64,000 bases of DNA, taken from NCBI RefSeq assembly GCF_022026395.1, contig NZ_CP041767.1, forward strand, positions 1,933,501 through 1,997,500, in the 5' to 3' direction. Positions 1 to 8,905 of the stretch are shown piece after piece (positions within the stretch are counted from its first letter, which is position 1; every line of letters starts with the position of its first letter). Made by a program: the position numbers and the translations under genes. The notes under the pieces are model-generated. The model saw only the letters and a list, made by a program, of their open reading frames with translations, was not told the DNA's origin and did not search any database. Source of the stretch: Brevibacillus brevis. Its GTDB lineage: Bacteria; Bacillota; Bacilli; Brevibacillales; Brevibacillaceae.

Positions 1-81
1 TACAGGGTGAAGGCATCGATTGGATCAGGTGGACCCAAAATGACTGTGAGAAGTTCGACCGGGGATGTTCGCATTCAATAG
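1..81 (+). CDS. 3' end of a DUF4097-type (putative adhesin/beta-helix) protein, partial
   Basis: An open frame runs from the first base to a TAG stop at 79-81 and encodes only 26 residues, including GSGGPKMTVRSSTGDVRIQ. The pattern of a GGPK turn followed by a short strand and an STGDV ending is typical of the C-terminus of DUF4097 family proteins, which form a repetitive beta structure and often accompany DUF1700 or PspC-like genes in Firmicutes. The rest of the gene lies outside the window, so the family call rests on this tail alone. No terminator is evident between it and hemE. Confidence 0.5.
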   Translation, partial: YRVKASIGSGGPKMTVRSSTGDVRIQ

Positions 82-219
82 GAGAAGTTTGGAAACACTG
101 ATGGATAGGATTGGAAACGGAAGAAACGAAAAGATTTTGACACAAAAGAGACATTACTTGTCGAATGACGAATGGTATCATATTGAAGGAAACATAATTG
201 TGCAAAGCGAGGTTTATTC

Positions 220-1257
220 ATGACCGCAAAAACTTTTAACGATACGTTTTTGAAAGCATGTCGCGGTGAAGCGACAGAGCATGTTCCGGTTTGGTACATG
301 CGTCAGGCGGGGCGTTATCAGCCAGAATACCGCGCCATCCGCGCGAAGCATAGCTTTTTTGAAATGAATTACATACCGGAAGTTTGCGCGGAAGTGACAC
401 GTCTGCCCGTTGAGCAACTGGGTGTTGACGCTGCAATCTTGTTTGCAGATATCATGACGCCACTAAAACCGATTGGCGTGGATGTGAATATCGAATCGGG
501 TATTGGTCCTGTAATCGCAAACCCAATCGAATCCTTGAAGGATGTTGAGCGTCTGCTTGAGCTCGATCCGGAAACACATGTGCCGTACATTCTTGAGTCC
601 ATTAAGATCTTGCGTCAGCAATTATCTGTTCCATTAATCGGTTTCGCGGGTGCACCATTTACACTGGCTAGCTATTTGATCGAAGGCGGCCCTTCCAAGC
701 ATTATCATAAGACAAAAGCATTCATGTATACGGAGCCAGTTGCTTGGCAGGCGCTGATGGAAAAACTGGGCGATATGACTATCACCTACCTCAAAGCGCA
801 AATTAAAGCAGGTGCACAAGCTGTGCAAGTATTTGATTCGTGGGTCGGTGCATTGAATGACGAAGATTACCGCGAGTACATTACACCAGTCATGACACGG
901 ATCTTCAACGCCCTAAAAGATACTGGCGTGCCAACGATCTATTTTGGTATCGGCGCGGGTCATCTTTTGATGGATTGGAACCGCTTGCCTGTTGATGTGG
1001 TTGGTCTGGACTGGCGTACTTCGATTACAACTGCTCGTGAAATGGGTGTGACGAAGAGGCTTCAGGGCAATTTGGACCCAACGCTGCTATTGGCACCTTG
1101 GGAGAAGCTCGAAGCGAAGGCGAAGGAAATTTTGGATGAAGGCACAAAACAGCCAGGCTTCATTTTCAACCTAGGCCACGGCGTATTCCCTGACGCCAAA
1201 GTAGAAACGCTGCAACAACTGACGAAGTTCATCCATAGTTACAAAAGGGACGTCTAA
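220..1257 (+). CDS. hemE: Uroporphyrinogen decarboxylase
   Basis: HemE decarboxylates the four acetate side chains of uroporphyrinogen III to give coproporphyrinogen III, in the cytoplasm. The 345-residue product has the usual family length. It carries the substrate-binding signature RQAGRY at residues 28-33, and the segments [17 protein letters not shown] and GNLDP are also characteristic. The ATG follows a weak purine-rich stretch (AAAGCGAGG). It is the first gene of a hemE-hemH-hemY operon with gaps of 17 and 12 bases, the same order as hemEHY in Bacillus. Bases 82-219 hold no gene; they are AT-rich and contain a TTGACA at about 137-143 but no convincing paired -10. Confidence 0.97.
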   Translation: MTAKTFNDTFLKACRGEATEHVPVWYMRQAGRYQPEYRAIRAKHSFFEMNYIPEVCAEVTRLPVEQLGVDAAILFADIMTPLKPIGVDVNIESGIGPVIANPIESLKDVERLLELDPETHVPYILESIKILRQQLSVPLIGFAGAPFTLASYLIEGGPSKHYHKTKAFMYTEPVAWQALMEKLGDMTITYLKAQIKAGAQAVQVFDSWVGALNDEDYREYITPVMTRIFNALKDTGVPTIYFGIGAGHLLMDWNRLPVDVVGLDWRTSITTAREMGVTKRLQGNLDPTLLLAPWEKLEAKAKEILDEGTKQPGFIFNLGHGVFPDAKVETLQQLTKFIHSYKRDV

Positions 1258-1274
1258 TCAGGAGGGGCGCTTAC

Positions 1275-2207
1275 ATGTCAAAGCAGAAGATCGGACTCTT
1301 GTTAATGGCGTATGGAACGCCACGCAGTCCTGAACAGATTGAACCATACTATACGCACATTCGCCGTGGTCGCAAGCCACCACAAGAATTGCTCGATGAT
1401 TTGATGGCTCGTTACGAGGCTGTAGATGGATTGAATCGATTTGCAGACATTACGGATGAGCAGGTTCACGCTCTCGAGCAGGAAATGAACAAACGCTACC
1501 CAGACCGTGAATTTGTAGGGTACCTTGGTTTGAAGCATATCGCTCCGTTTGTCGAAGACGCAGTAGAGCAAATGAAACGCGATGGAATTACCGAAGCGAT
1601 CAGTCTTGTTCTGGCGCCTCATTATTCCAGTTACAGCGTCAAAGAATACAACGGACGAGCACAAGAGCATTCCGTGGCAATTGGTGGACCTGTCATCCAC
1701 AGCATTGAGAGCTGGTATCTGGAACCAGGCTTCATCGGATATTGGGCAGATGCCATTCAAGCAACGTTTGCCGAGATGACGGATGAAGAGCGTGGACAAG
1801 CAGTCGTGATATTCTCCGCTCACAGCCTGCCGGAAAAAATTTTGAAGTCAGGTGATCCGTACCCAATGCAACTGGAAGAGACGGCAAAGCTCATTGCCGA
1901 GCAAGCAGGGATCACTTCCTATGCCATTGGATGGCAAAGTGCAGGAAATACACCTGATCCTTGGTTGGGACCAGATGTACAGGATTTGACCAGAGAGCTG
2001 TACGAAGCAAAAGGCTACCAAGCATTTGTTTACTGTCCTGTCGGATTTATTGCGGAGCATTTGGAAGTTCTGTTTGATAATGATGTGGAATGCAAAGCGG
2101 TTACAGATGAGCTAGGGGTACATTACTATCGTCCAGCGATGCCTAACGCCAGACCTGCGTTCATTTCCTGTCTGGCAGATGCAGTCGGAAAGAAGCTGGC
2201 GAATTAG
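1275..2207 (+). CDS. hemH: Ferrochelatase (coproporphyrin ferrochelatase type)
   Basis: HemH inserts Fe2+ into the porphyrin ring. In Firmicutes the physiological substrate is coproporphyrin III (CpfC route) rather than protoporphyrin IX; that is family knowledge, not visible here. The 310-residue protein has the active-site histidine in FSAHSLPEK (His183) and the conserved glutamate in [14 protein letters not shown] (Glu261). The N-terminal [20 protein letters not shown] matches the Bacillus-type enzyme. No extra C-terminal cysteine-rich [2Fe-2S] segment is present. The ATG is preceded by AGGAGGGG, and the gene sits 17 bases after hemE, so co-transcription is expected. Confidence 0.96.
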   Translation: MSKQKIGLLLMAYGTPRSPEQIEPYYTHIRRGRKPPQELLDDLMARYEAVDGLNRFADITDEQVHALEQEMNKRYPDREFVGYLGLKHIAPFVEDAVEQMKRDGITEAISLVLAPHYSSYSVKEYNGRAQEHSVAIGGPVIHSIESWYLEPGFIGYWADAIQATFAEMTDEERGQAVVIFSAHSLPEKILKSGDPYPMQLEETAKLIAEQAGITSYAIGWQSAGNTPDPWLGPDVQDLTRELYEAKGYQAFVYCPVGFIAEHLEVLFDNDVECKAVTDELGVHYYRPAMPNARPAFISCLADAVGKKLAN

Positions 2208-2219
2208 GGGATCGATCAT

Positions 2220-3629
2220 ATGAGCGATAATACCTATCATATTACGATTATAGGCGGCGGTATAACAGGGTTGACCGCTGCTTTTTACTTACAAAAGGAA
2301 ATCGAAGCAAAGGGCCTGCCCATCCGTTTTCAACTGATTGAAGAGCAAGGACGACTTGGTGGGAAAATCAAGACATGGCGTCACGAAGGATTTGTGATTG
2401 AGCAAGGTCCCGATTCGTTTCTCGAGCGAAAAACAAGCGCGGCTGAGTTGGCAGTGGACTTGGGGCTTGGGGATGATCTCGTTCGTAACAGTACAGGACA
2501 AGCTTATATTTGGCATCAGGATCGCCTGAAGGCTATACCAGAGGGAGCGGTCATGGGTGTGCCGACAAAGGTCATGCCTTTTGTCACAACCGATCTCATT
2601 TCTTGGCCGGGCAAGCTTCGGGCAGCTCTGGATCTCGTTCTTCCTGCCTCCAAAGGAGACGGCGATATCTCTGTGGGTGACTTTTTTCGGCGTAGGCTAG
2701 GTAATGAAGTTATTGATAATCTTATAGCGCCCTTATTGTCCGGTGTCTACTCCGGGGATCTCGACAATCTCAGCTTACTTGCGAGTTTTCCTCAATTCGC
2801 GCAAATGGAGAGGCAACATCGCAGCTTGATCGTAGCGATGAAGCATTCTCGCCCGCAAGCAAAAACGCAGGGAAAGCCAAAAGGCATCTTCCTGACGTTG
2901 AAGAACGGCTTGCAGTCTTTGGTTGAGGCAATCGAGAAGAGCTTACCTGAAGATGTCATCTCGAAGAATACTGGTGTCAAAGAACTGGTGAAACGGCCAG
3001 ACGGGAAGTACACCTTGGTATTGAAAAATGGAGAAGCGATTGAGACGGATACGGTGCTGTTGACCGTACCACATGCTGTCGCAGAGCCATTGTTCCGACC
3101 TTATGTACAAGTTCCTACCCTGCCACAAGCGAAGCCGCATATGGTAGCAACCATCGCAATGGCGTTTCCAGAGTCAGCAATTGATTTAGGGATGGAAGGG
3201 ACAGGATTTATTGTACCGCGGAATTCTGGCGCAAAAATTACGGCGTGTACGTGGGCGCATCGCAAATGGCCACATACGACGCCGAAAAACAAAGCCTTGC
3301 TGCGTAGCTTTGTAGGGAGAGCAGGAGAGCAATCCTTTATGGAGCAGACGGACGAGGAAATTCTGGAGGTCATCCTCCGCGATCTGCGCAAGATCATGAC
3401 GATTCGAGCAGAGCCGGATTTTTATAACGTATCACGCTTGCAAAATGCCATTCCATATGTTGTCGGACATCAGGCTTGGGTGCAGGATGTGAACAATCAA
3501 TTAAAAGAAAAACTCCCTGGTGTTATCGTGGCAGGTGCGTCGTACAGTGGTGTAGGTGTACCAGATTGTATTGATCAGGGGAAAAAAGCAATAGCAGAAT
3601 GGATTGCGTCTGTAAAACCGGGGAGATAG
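2220..3629 (+). CDS. hemY: Coproporphyrinogen III / protoporphyrinogen oxidase (HemY/CgoX)
   Basis: This is an FAD-dependent, oxygen-dependent oxidase of the HemY family. In Gram-positive bacteria it converts coproporphyrinogen III to coproporphyrin III. The dinucleotide-binding motif GGGITGL lies at residues 12-18 and is followed by the flavin-contacting EEQGRLGGKIKTW. The C-terminal GVIVAGASYSGVGVPDCI is the second FAD-binding element. Length is 469 residues, normal for the family. It is the third gene of the hem operon; its ATG lies 12 bases after hemH. The stop codon is inside an intrinsic terminator, so the operon ends here. Confidence 0.95.
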   Translation: MSDNTYHITIIGGGITGLTAAFYLQKEIEAKGLPIRFQLIEEQGRLGGKIKTWRHEGFVIEQGPDSFLERKTSAAELAVDLGLGDDLVRNSTGQAYIWHQDRLKAIPEGAVMGVPTKVMPFVTTDLISWPGKLRAALDLVLPASKGDGDISVGDFFRRRLGNEVIDNLIAPLLSGVYSGDLDNLSLLASFPQFAQMERQHRSLIVAMKHSRPQAKTQGKPKGIFLTLKNGLQSLVEAIEKSLPEDVISKNTGVKELVKRPDGKYTLVLKNGEAIETDTVLLTVPHAVAEPLFRPYVQVPTLPQAKPHMVATIAMAFPESAIDLGMEGTGFIVPRNSGAKITACTWAHRKWPHTTPKNKALLRSFVGRAGEQSFMEQTDEEILEVILRDLRKIMTIRAEPDFYNVSRLQNAIPYVVGHQAWVQDVNNQLKEKLPGVIVAGASYSGVGVPDCIDQGKKAIAEWIASVKPGR

Positions 3630-3650
3630 ATAACCCCGGTTTTTCCTTTT
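3614..3650 (+). terminator. Intrinsic terminator of the hem operon
   Basis: Perfect 10-bp stem AAAACCGGGG (3614-3623) with CCCCGGTTTT (3634-3643), followed by a T-rich tail. The hemY stop codon lies in the loop. Confidence 0.9.
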
Positions 3651-3723
3651 TTTTCGGTGCTAAACGGCTCGTCCTGTCCATATAGTATAGGGAAATGTCC
3701 TGCACTTGAAAGGAGGAGCACGA

Positions 3724-5208
3724 ATGGCATTACAGGATGGGCAACTCTCTTTTGCCATCAAGGAGACCATTTTCCTCTCATCCGATAGAGCTGGAATAGG
3801 TGAATTGCAAGAGCTGGAATTGGTTCCAGATGTAGAGGTGCTGGAAAACGATTCCTACATCTCGATCACGGGCTGCTTGCAATTAGTAGGGAAGTACGAG
3901 CCAATCAGGGAAGCCGCAGAAGCGACAGGCGGCGAAGGAGAATCGCTGGTTGAGGCCATGACTTTTACGCCCTTTCGCCAGGAAGCATCGGATCAAGCCT
4001 TTTATGGCTGGGAGGAACAGATCGGTCATCGCATTCCATTAAACATCACAATCCCATTGGATCGGATTACCGAGATCGGAGACATCTACGCAATTGTGGA
4101 CAGTTTTGACTACAAACTGGAGTCACCACATCAAATGCTAATTGATGCCGATCTGAAGATTTTGGGGATCGTCCTGGGGGATAGAGCTGAAAAAGCGGAG
4201 CAGATCGAAACACGGGCTGCTAGTCCAGGCGAAGGAGCATGGGAATACACCTTCGCTGCTGGAGAGGATGGGCAAGAATATACGGAACCGACGTCCCTCG
4301 ATGATATTGATCAAAAACTGAGTGCGCTGGAGGAAGAATTGGAGCGGCAGGCATTGCCGGCATCCTATGAATCAACCGAATCTCCTTCCATGTTCGATAC
4401 TCCGGCTATTGCTCAATCCAATGAAGAGGAATACTACGAACAATATGGTGATGTGCTGGAAGTGACACAGTCCAATCCTCCAGAATCCTGGGAGACTGCT
4501 CCTATTTCGTATGACTTTGATTCCCAACAATCTGCTTCGTACGATTCTTCTGACTCCTATTCCGAACAGCCAGTATTGGCGGATGAGCAGGAGCAAATGA
4601 GAGAAATAGCCGAAAAAGATTCAGGACATGAGGAACCTATACTGGCTATACACGATCAACAGGCAATCGCATACATGCAAGTTTCCAATGAATCTACTGG
4701 TTCGTCAGTCGAGGCAGAGTCGCAGGAAGCAGTGCAAGAAGCGGTGGAAGCCAGTGTTGTAGCCGAGCCGGAACCTGAGCAAGAAGCAGAACCAGTCGTT
4801 GCACAACCAGAGACTGCCGCGGAAGATGTTGAAGTGCGAGTGGCGATTTCAGGGAAACCCTCCCAGGAAGAAAGAAGTAACGTGAACATTACTTCCATCT
4901 TCTCACAAGCGAGTCGTGCCAAACAGGAAGCGATGGCGTTGGAGGCGGAATCTTCATCCAGCTCTTCGCGACATGGGTCTGCGGCGAATGCCAGCCCTTC
5001 TACGATGGAGGCCATGCAAAATCTCACATCGTTTGTCCGGAAAAAAGAAGAGCGCTCCAGTCAGCTGAAAATGTGCATTATTCAGCGAGATGAGACGTTA
5101 GAGCATATTTCACAGCGATACTCCTTGCCTGTCTCCAAAATCGTGGAAGTAAACCGATTGACTTCCGAACAGCTTGTAGCAGGCCAGATTTTGTACATCC
5201 CACAATAG
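3724..5208 (+). CDS. spoVID: Stage VI sporulation protein D, spore coat encasement protein
   Basis: SpoVID drives encasement of the forespore by the coat and, in Bacillus, binds SafA and SpoIVA. The 494-residue protein has an N-terminal beta-rich SpoVID domain (about residues 1-170), a long acidic, serine- and glutamate-rich low-complexity middle (about 170-440), and a C-terminal LysM domain (QRDETLEHISQRYSLPVSKI onward). This is the family architecture. The chosen ATG has AAGGAGG nine bases upstream; an in-frame TTG at 3706 lies before that site and is unlikely. CATATAGT at 3680-3687 resembles a SigE -10 but the -35 is poor. Its downstream neighbour ysxE and the distant safA support the role. 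Confidence 0.92.
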   Translation: MALQDGQLSFAIKETIFLSSDRAGIGELQELELVPDVEVLENDSYISITGCLQLVGKYEPIREAAEATGGEGESLVEAMTFTPFRQEASDQAFYGWEEQIGHRIPLNITIPLDRITEIGDIYAIVDSFDYKLESPHQMLIDADLKILGIVLGDRAEKAEQIETRAASPGEGAWEYTFAAGEDGQEYTEPTSLDDIDQKLSALEEELERQALPASYESTESPSMFDTPAIAQSNEEEYYEQYGDVLEVTQSNPPESWETAPISYDFDSQQSASYDSSDSYSEQPVLADEQEQMREIAEKDSGHEEPILAIHDQQAIAYMQVSNESTGSSVEAESQEAVQEAVEASVVAEPEPEQEAEPVVAQPETAAEDVEVRVAISGKPSQEERSNVNITSIFSQASRAKQEAMALEAESSSSSSRHGSAANASPSTMEAMQNLTSFVRKKEERSSQLKMCIIQRDETLEHISQRYSLPVSKIVEVNRLTSEQLVAGQILYIPQ

Positions 5209-5222
5209 AGGAGTGGGGGACC

Positions 5223-6221
5223 GTGGATAAAATTGATCTCTCCGAGGTTTGCCAGCAATATCGGGCGCGCGTAATCCGAATTACGCCCCTTGATGATTGC
5301 TATTTATTGGAGACAAACCGGGGCCCCAAAGAACTCCACGTTTGGCCGCGTGTAGATGTGATGCGCTGGTCGTTTGCCTGGCGCGAACGACTGGCTCGTC
5401 AGGGGTTTCGAGAAGTGGAGCGGTTTATTCGGACGAGAGACACCAAGCCATTTTTAATTTTGGGTAAACGCGGCGTTACCATGACCGACCATCACCGACA
5501 ATTCGAAGACTATCAGCCCGGCCAGGACATTGCGAGGCAATGCGGACGCGTGATCGCGATGATGCATCAGTCTCAGCAGGAAAGTCCTTTACTGTCCGGT
5601 AGTGATTTGCTCAAGCAGGAAAAGCAGCAAGTGGAGGAAAAAGGCAGGCGTGCCAAAGAGCTTGTCGAATCATTTCGAGCCAAATATGAGAAGAATTCTA
5701 AGGAAAATCGTTGGGTATCGGAGCTCATGAGCCCTATGCTGCAAAGAATGGACCGTTCTGCCGCGATGTTGGCCCATGAGCGAATTACCACGGAGGCGGT
5801 CGCTGTATCCCATCGGGACCTTTTGCGTGATAACTGGGGAACGATAAACGGGAAGCTGTACTTGAGAGGCTTTTTCAGGCCGGTGATTTCTGTCCAGCAA
5901 CGCGATGTTGCCACCTTTTTGCGCGATCATTTTTTAACCCATAAGGATCTGAAGCAGATTGACGCTTTTTTTGACGGCTATGAAGAAATCAAGCCACTTA
6001 CCTATGGAAACTATTCGCTGATTCTCGCCTTTATGGCTCGTCCTCGTGAAGTGTACAGAAGTATCGAATCTTACGTGAAACGCGTTTCGCTGGATCAAGA
6101 AGCGTCGATCGCTGGTATTGAGCACGCCTTGCAGAGTCAACAATCTGTTGACTTGCTGCTTCGGCATATTGCAGAGCGAGCCGAGCGTTCGAGGAGGGAG
6201 GGAGTCTATGAGTCGGTATGA
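5223..6221 (+). CDS. ysxE: YsxE-like spore coat protein, CotS/kinase-fold family
   Basis: A 332-residue protein of the CotS/YsxE family, which has the aminoglycoside-phosphotransferase-like kinase fold and is recruited to the spore coat. VSHRDLLRDNWGTINGKLYL corresponds to the catalytic-loop HRD...N of that fold; the following metal-binding aspartate is replaced by the RGFFRPVISVQ segment, so activity is doubtful. The N-terminus DKIDLSEVCQQYRARVIRIT is typical of YsxE. The start is GTG with GAGGAGTGGGG upstream. It lies 14 bases after spoVID, as in Bacillus, and overlaps the next gene, indicating translational coupling. Confidence 0.85.
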   Translation: MDKIDLSEVCQQYRARVIRITPLDDCYLLETNRGPKELHVWPRVDVMRWSFAWRERLARQGFREVERFIRTRDTKPFLILGKRGVTMTDHHRQFEDYQPGQDIARQCGRVIAMMHQSQQESPLLSGSDLLKQEKQQVEEKGRRAKELVESFRAKYEKNSKENRWVSELMSPMLQRMDRSAAMLAHERITTEAVAVSHRDLLRDNWGTINGKLYLRGFFRPVISVQQRDVATFLRDHFLTHKDLKQIDAFFDGYEEIKPLTYGNYSLILAFMARPREVYRSIESYVKRVSLDQEASIAGIEHALQSQQSVDLLLRHIAERAERSRREGVYESV

Positions 6222-7203
6222 TGACATTGCTCCTTTGTTCAAAGAGTATGACATGTATGCCCAGAGCATTGACGTTTTAAAGGAGCCAAATGTATTTAAG
6301 GCGACGACTCCCTACGGCTCCTTCGTATGCAAACGAGCGCAAATACCCGTTCAACGTCTGGTTTTCGTCAGCGATATGCTTCGCCAATTGCAGCACCGCG
6401 GATGGGATGGGGCCGTTCCGTTTACGTACACGAAATACGATGATCCTTTTGTTCAACAGGGGAATACTGCCTTTTACGTAACCCCCTGGCAGCCAGGAAG
6501 TGAGGAATGGGCCGAGCAGCCCTTGTCTTGGGCGACCCCCGCCTTGGAACGTTTGGCGGAGCTTCATCATTTGACGCAAAACTATCGCTACGATGACCCG
6601 AGACAGGTAGAGCCGCTTGTGGACTCCTTGCTAAACCGTTGGCAATATTGGCAAGACCAAATGAATAAGGCGGCAACTCTTGCGCAGGAACGCAAATACC
6701 CTTCCCCTTTTGATCTGGTGTTTCTGGCAAACAAGGAGTTTATTGAGGAAATGGCTCAAACAGCGACAGACTTATTGACCGATTGGCGAGAACGTCATGA
6801 GACACATGCTCATTTTCGCTTATCGCTAATCCATGGCAACCCGAATCCAGAGCATGTTGTGCCAGATCGATCGGGAAAAGGACGGCTGCTTAATTTTGAT
6901 CGTGCCAGTTTTGATACACCAGTACGCGATTTGACGCTGTTTTATCGTACTTATTTTCAAATGGCGGGGGATGAGGCTGGAGCTTCTCAACTATTTCATC
7001 GCTACGCCGAGATATTTCCGCTGGAACCGGAAGAAATTGAACTGATGGCTTCGTTTTTGTCCTATCCGGAGAGGATCATGAGGGACTTGGATATTTATTA
7101 CCATCATCCTCGCGAGTGGAGCGAGCTTTACGCTGTCCAACGTTTTGAAAAAGATATGGACCGCCTGATGCGCCTGCATCGTTGGGTCCAGCAAGCCTTT
7201 TAG
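6208..7203 (+). CDS. CotS-family spore coat protein (phosphotransferase fold)
   Basis: A 331-residue paralogue of the preceding gene. LSLIHGNPNPEHVV replaces the HRDxxxxN loop, and GRLLNFDRASFDTPVRDLTL supplies the DFG-like metal-binding region as NFD, so the kinase site is altered. The ATG at 6208 has GGAGGGAGG just upstream and overlaps the end of ysxE by 14 bases; an in-frame upstream start at 6118 lies deep inside ysxE and lacks a ribosome binding site. The family includes CotS, CotI and YutH coat proteins. With spoVID and ysxE it forms a coat operon. The precise partner is unknown. Confidence 0.8.
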   Translation: MSRYDDIAPLFKEYDMYAQSIDVLKEPNVFKATTPYGSFVCKRAQIPVQRLVFVSDMLRQLQHRGWDGAVPFTYTKYDDPFVQQGNTAFYVTPWQPGSEEWAEQPLSWATPALERLAELHHLTQNYRYDDPRQVEPLVDSLLNRWQYWQDQMNKAATLAQERKYPSPFDLVFLANKEFIEEMAQTATDLLTDWRERHETHAHFRLSLIHGNPNPEHVVPDRSGKGRLLNFDRASFDTPVRDLTLFYRTYFQMAGDEAGASQLFHRYAEIFPLEPEEIELMASFLSYPERIMRDLDIYYHHPREWSELYAVQRFEKDMDRLMRLHRWVQQAF

Positions 7204-7207
7204 CGAG

Positions 7208-7240
7208 CAACGTCTCACCGCGTGGGGCGTTGTTTTTCTT
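7208..7240 (+). terminator. Intrinsic terminator of the coat operon
   Basis: CAACG (7208-7212) pairs with CGTTG (7228-7232), extended inward by TCTCA with TGGGG including wobble pairs, then a T-rich tail. Confidence 0.8.
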
Positions 7241-7242
7241 TT

Positions 7243-7425
7243 TTATAACCATTCAAGAGAGATGGCAACATAGAGCATGGCTAACAAACCGAGAAGGATG
7301 ACATCAAAAGAGGTAGGAAACACAACCGTTCGAATAAACTGAAAAACCAACAGCGGAAAGAGCACTTGTTTGCAACCGTATTTGATCCGTAAATACGTGG
7401 GGTTATACTTCCAACGAAAATTCAT
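7243..7425 (-). CDS. Small two-span membrane protein, unknown function
   Basis: A 60-residue product starting MNFRWKYNPTYLRIKYGCKQ. The ATG at 7425 has GAGGTGAT a few bases upstream; GTG codons at 7428 and 7434 in the same frame overlap that site and are less likely. Two hydrophobic stretches, VLFPLLVFQFIRTVVF and DVILLGLLAMLYVAISLEW, are separated by a short PTSF turn, giving a helical hairpin with a basic N-terminus. The sequence has ordinary coding character and no overlap with another gene. I do not recognise a named family. Bases 7426-7675 hold its leader and the upstream region of the next, opposite gene. Confidence 0.65.
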   Translation of the reverse strand: MNFRWKYNPTYLRIKYGCKQVLFPLLVFQFIRTVVFPTSFDVILLGLLAMLYVAISLEWL

Positions 7426-7521
7426 CACAATCACCTCATTCCAGCATATGCGCGGTGACTTTGGACAGTGTCTACAACCTTGAGCAAACGCCTAAAACAT
7501 TTTCATGGAAAGTAGATAGTG

Positions 7522-7547
7522 GTTTGAATAGTGCCCGAAAAGGGAAG
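7522..7547 (+). promoter_or_regulatory. Possible SigB-type promoter upstream of the PP2C gene
   Basis: GTTTGA (7522-7527), 14 bases, then GGGAAG (7542-7547). The Bacillus SigB consensus is GTTTAA-N12-15-GGGTAT, so this is a partial match. It lies about 130 bases before the PP2C start. Confidence 0.35.
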
Positions 7548-7675
7548 GTGTAGGGCATGAAGGCTAGGACGAAACGAATAAAGGTGATCACAATGTTTTT
7601 GAAAATTGCCAAAACCCTTTTCGCAATTCCCGAAAGAAAGAATTATGCTAAAGTGTGTATGGGAGTGGCTCGGGG

Positions 7676-8878
7676 ATGAATCATCAATTGGTCAAACTAA
7701 TGGAATTGAAACAGAACTACGAGTATCTGGTATTGACCAGCAATGAGCAAAGCAAGCGCCAGGTCAATTACGAGAGTCTCATGCCATTTATAGAAGAGTT
7801 GGTCGATACGTGGTTCGTGAAAATGGACAAGTCTTGCTTCCTGTCGATCACGTTTGAATCGGCGCTAGGTGCTGTCTATTTTCGAATCGAGCGTGGGAAC
7901 AAAGAGAGTGCAATAGCGCAGCGCGAAGTAGAGGAGCGTATAGTTGTCTCGGAACAGTGTGACACCGCTCAAACACCGCGTTATGTCCGCTTGTTCGCCC
8001 AGAGTAACGTCAACGACCGTGATCTAAAGGAACTGGAGAAATCTTTTTATGGACTGCTCCTCGTAAACATTCGGGCGTTGATCCTCAGATGTCAACAGGA
8101 CCAGTCATCAGGACAGCGAGAAATCGAGATGGAGATGAAGCTGGCTAGACGAATGCAGTCGATGCTCATTCCGACAGAGGAATTGCAGTTGACCAGTTTG
8201 CGAACAAGAACGGTTTACGTACCAGTTGATTATGTAGGCGGAGATTACATCGACTATAGACAAATCAATGATCGCTACACCTGTTTTATCATAGCGGATG
8301 TGTCTGGGCACGGTTTTTTGGCCAGTATTTGGGCAACGGGGATTAGGATTGCCGTACGACAGGTTTTGCAGTCCAGCTATCTGCCGGACGAGATTTTGGA
8401 AAGACTCAATCAGTTGCTTTATGCAGATTTGGTGAAAACCCGTTCTTACATTACGATGCTGGTTGCAGTCTATGATGAAGTGGAACACAAAATTCGATTT
8501 AGCAGAGCAGGGCATCCGCAGCCTTTTTATTTGTCCAGGTCGAATCAAACCATTTTAACTAGCAAGGGCGGGGTCGGTCTAGGGCTTTTGCCCGATAGCA
8601 CGTACCAAATGGAGGAGGTACCCTTAGAAGAAGAGGGCATGCTATTACTCTACACAGATGGCTTGCTGGATACAGGGAGAAAAGAAGTGATTCGAGGCAG
8701 CAGGCATTGGCTTGAAGAACTAACCTCCTTATTAAAGATGCCTGGTGACAGTAAGCAGGACTTGATGAATCGAGTTGAGGCCTACTTAATGGAGATAACA
8801 CAGCAGCGACAACAAACGGATGATATTTCTGTGTTGATTCTTCAATTTGAGCCTGAAGAGAGTATAGCCCTCGTGTAG
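7676..8878 (+). CDS. SpoIIE/RsbU-type PP2C protein serine phosphatase
   Basis: A 400-residue protein with a C-terminal PP2C-like SpoIIE domain (about residues 165-395). Metal-binding aspartates are visible in YVGGDYIDYR, IADVSGHGF, LLYTDGLLDTG and TDDISVL. The N-terminal 150 residues contain no domain I can name and end in a helical linker (REIEMEMKLARRMQ) typical of RsbU-type phosphatases. Such enzymes dephosphorylate STAS antagonists to release an anti-sigma kinase. The ATG at 7676 is chosen with GGGAG upstream; GTG at 7655 in frame is an alternative. It is followed after 27 bases by a kinase gene and then a STAS gene, which completes a partner-switching set. Confidence 0.85.
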   Translation: MNHQLVKLMELKQNYEYLVLTSNEQSKRQVNYESLMPFIEELVDTWFVKMDKSCFLSITFESALGAVYFRIERGNKESAIAQREVEERIVVSEQCDTAQTPRYVRLFAQSNVNDRDLKELEKSFYGLLLVNIRALILRCQQDQSSGQREIEMEMKLARRMQSMLIPTEELQLTSLRTRTVYVPVDYVGGDYIDYRQINDRYTCFIIADVSGHGFLASIWATGIRIAVRQVLQSSYLPDEILERLNQLLYADLVKTRSYITMLVAVYDEVEHKIRFSRAGHPQPFYLSRSNQTILTSKGGVGLGLLPDSTYQMEEVPLEEEGMLLLYTDGLLDTGRKEVIRGSRHWLEELTSLLKMPGDSKQDLMNRVEAYLMEITQQRQQTDDISVLILQFEPEESIALV

Positions 8879-8905
8879 TTGCGTCAGTGAATAGGAGGAT
8901 GAACT

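Noticed and set aside
82..219. Promoter for hemE from the TTGACA near 137
   Set aside because: No -10 box at 16-18 bases; the nearest TATCAT is about 35 bases away.
1302..1823. 173-residue minus-strand frame opposite hemH
   Set aside because: No start site and antisense to hemH, whose active-site residues are intact.
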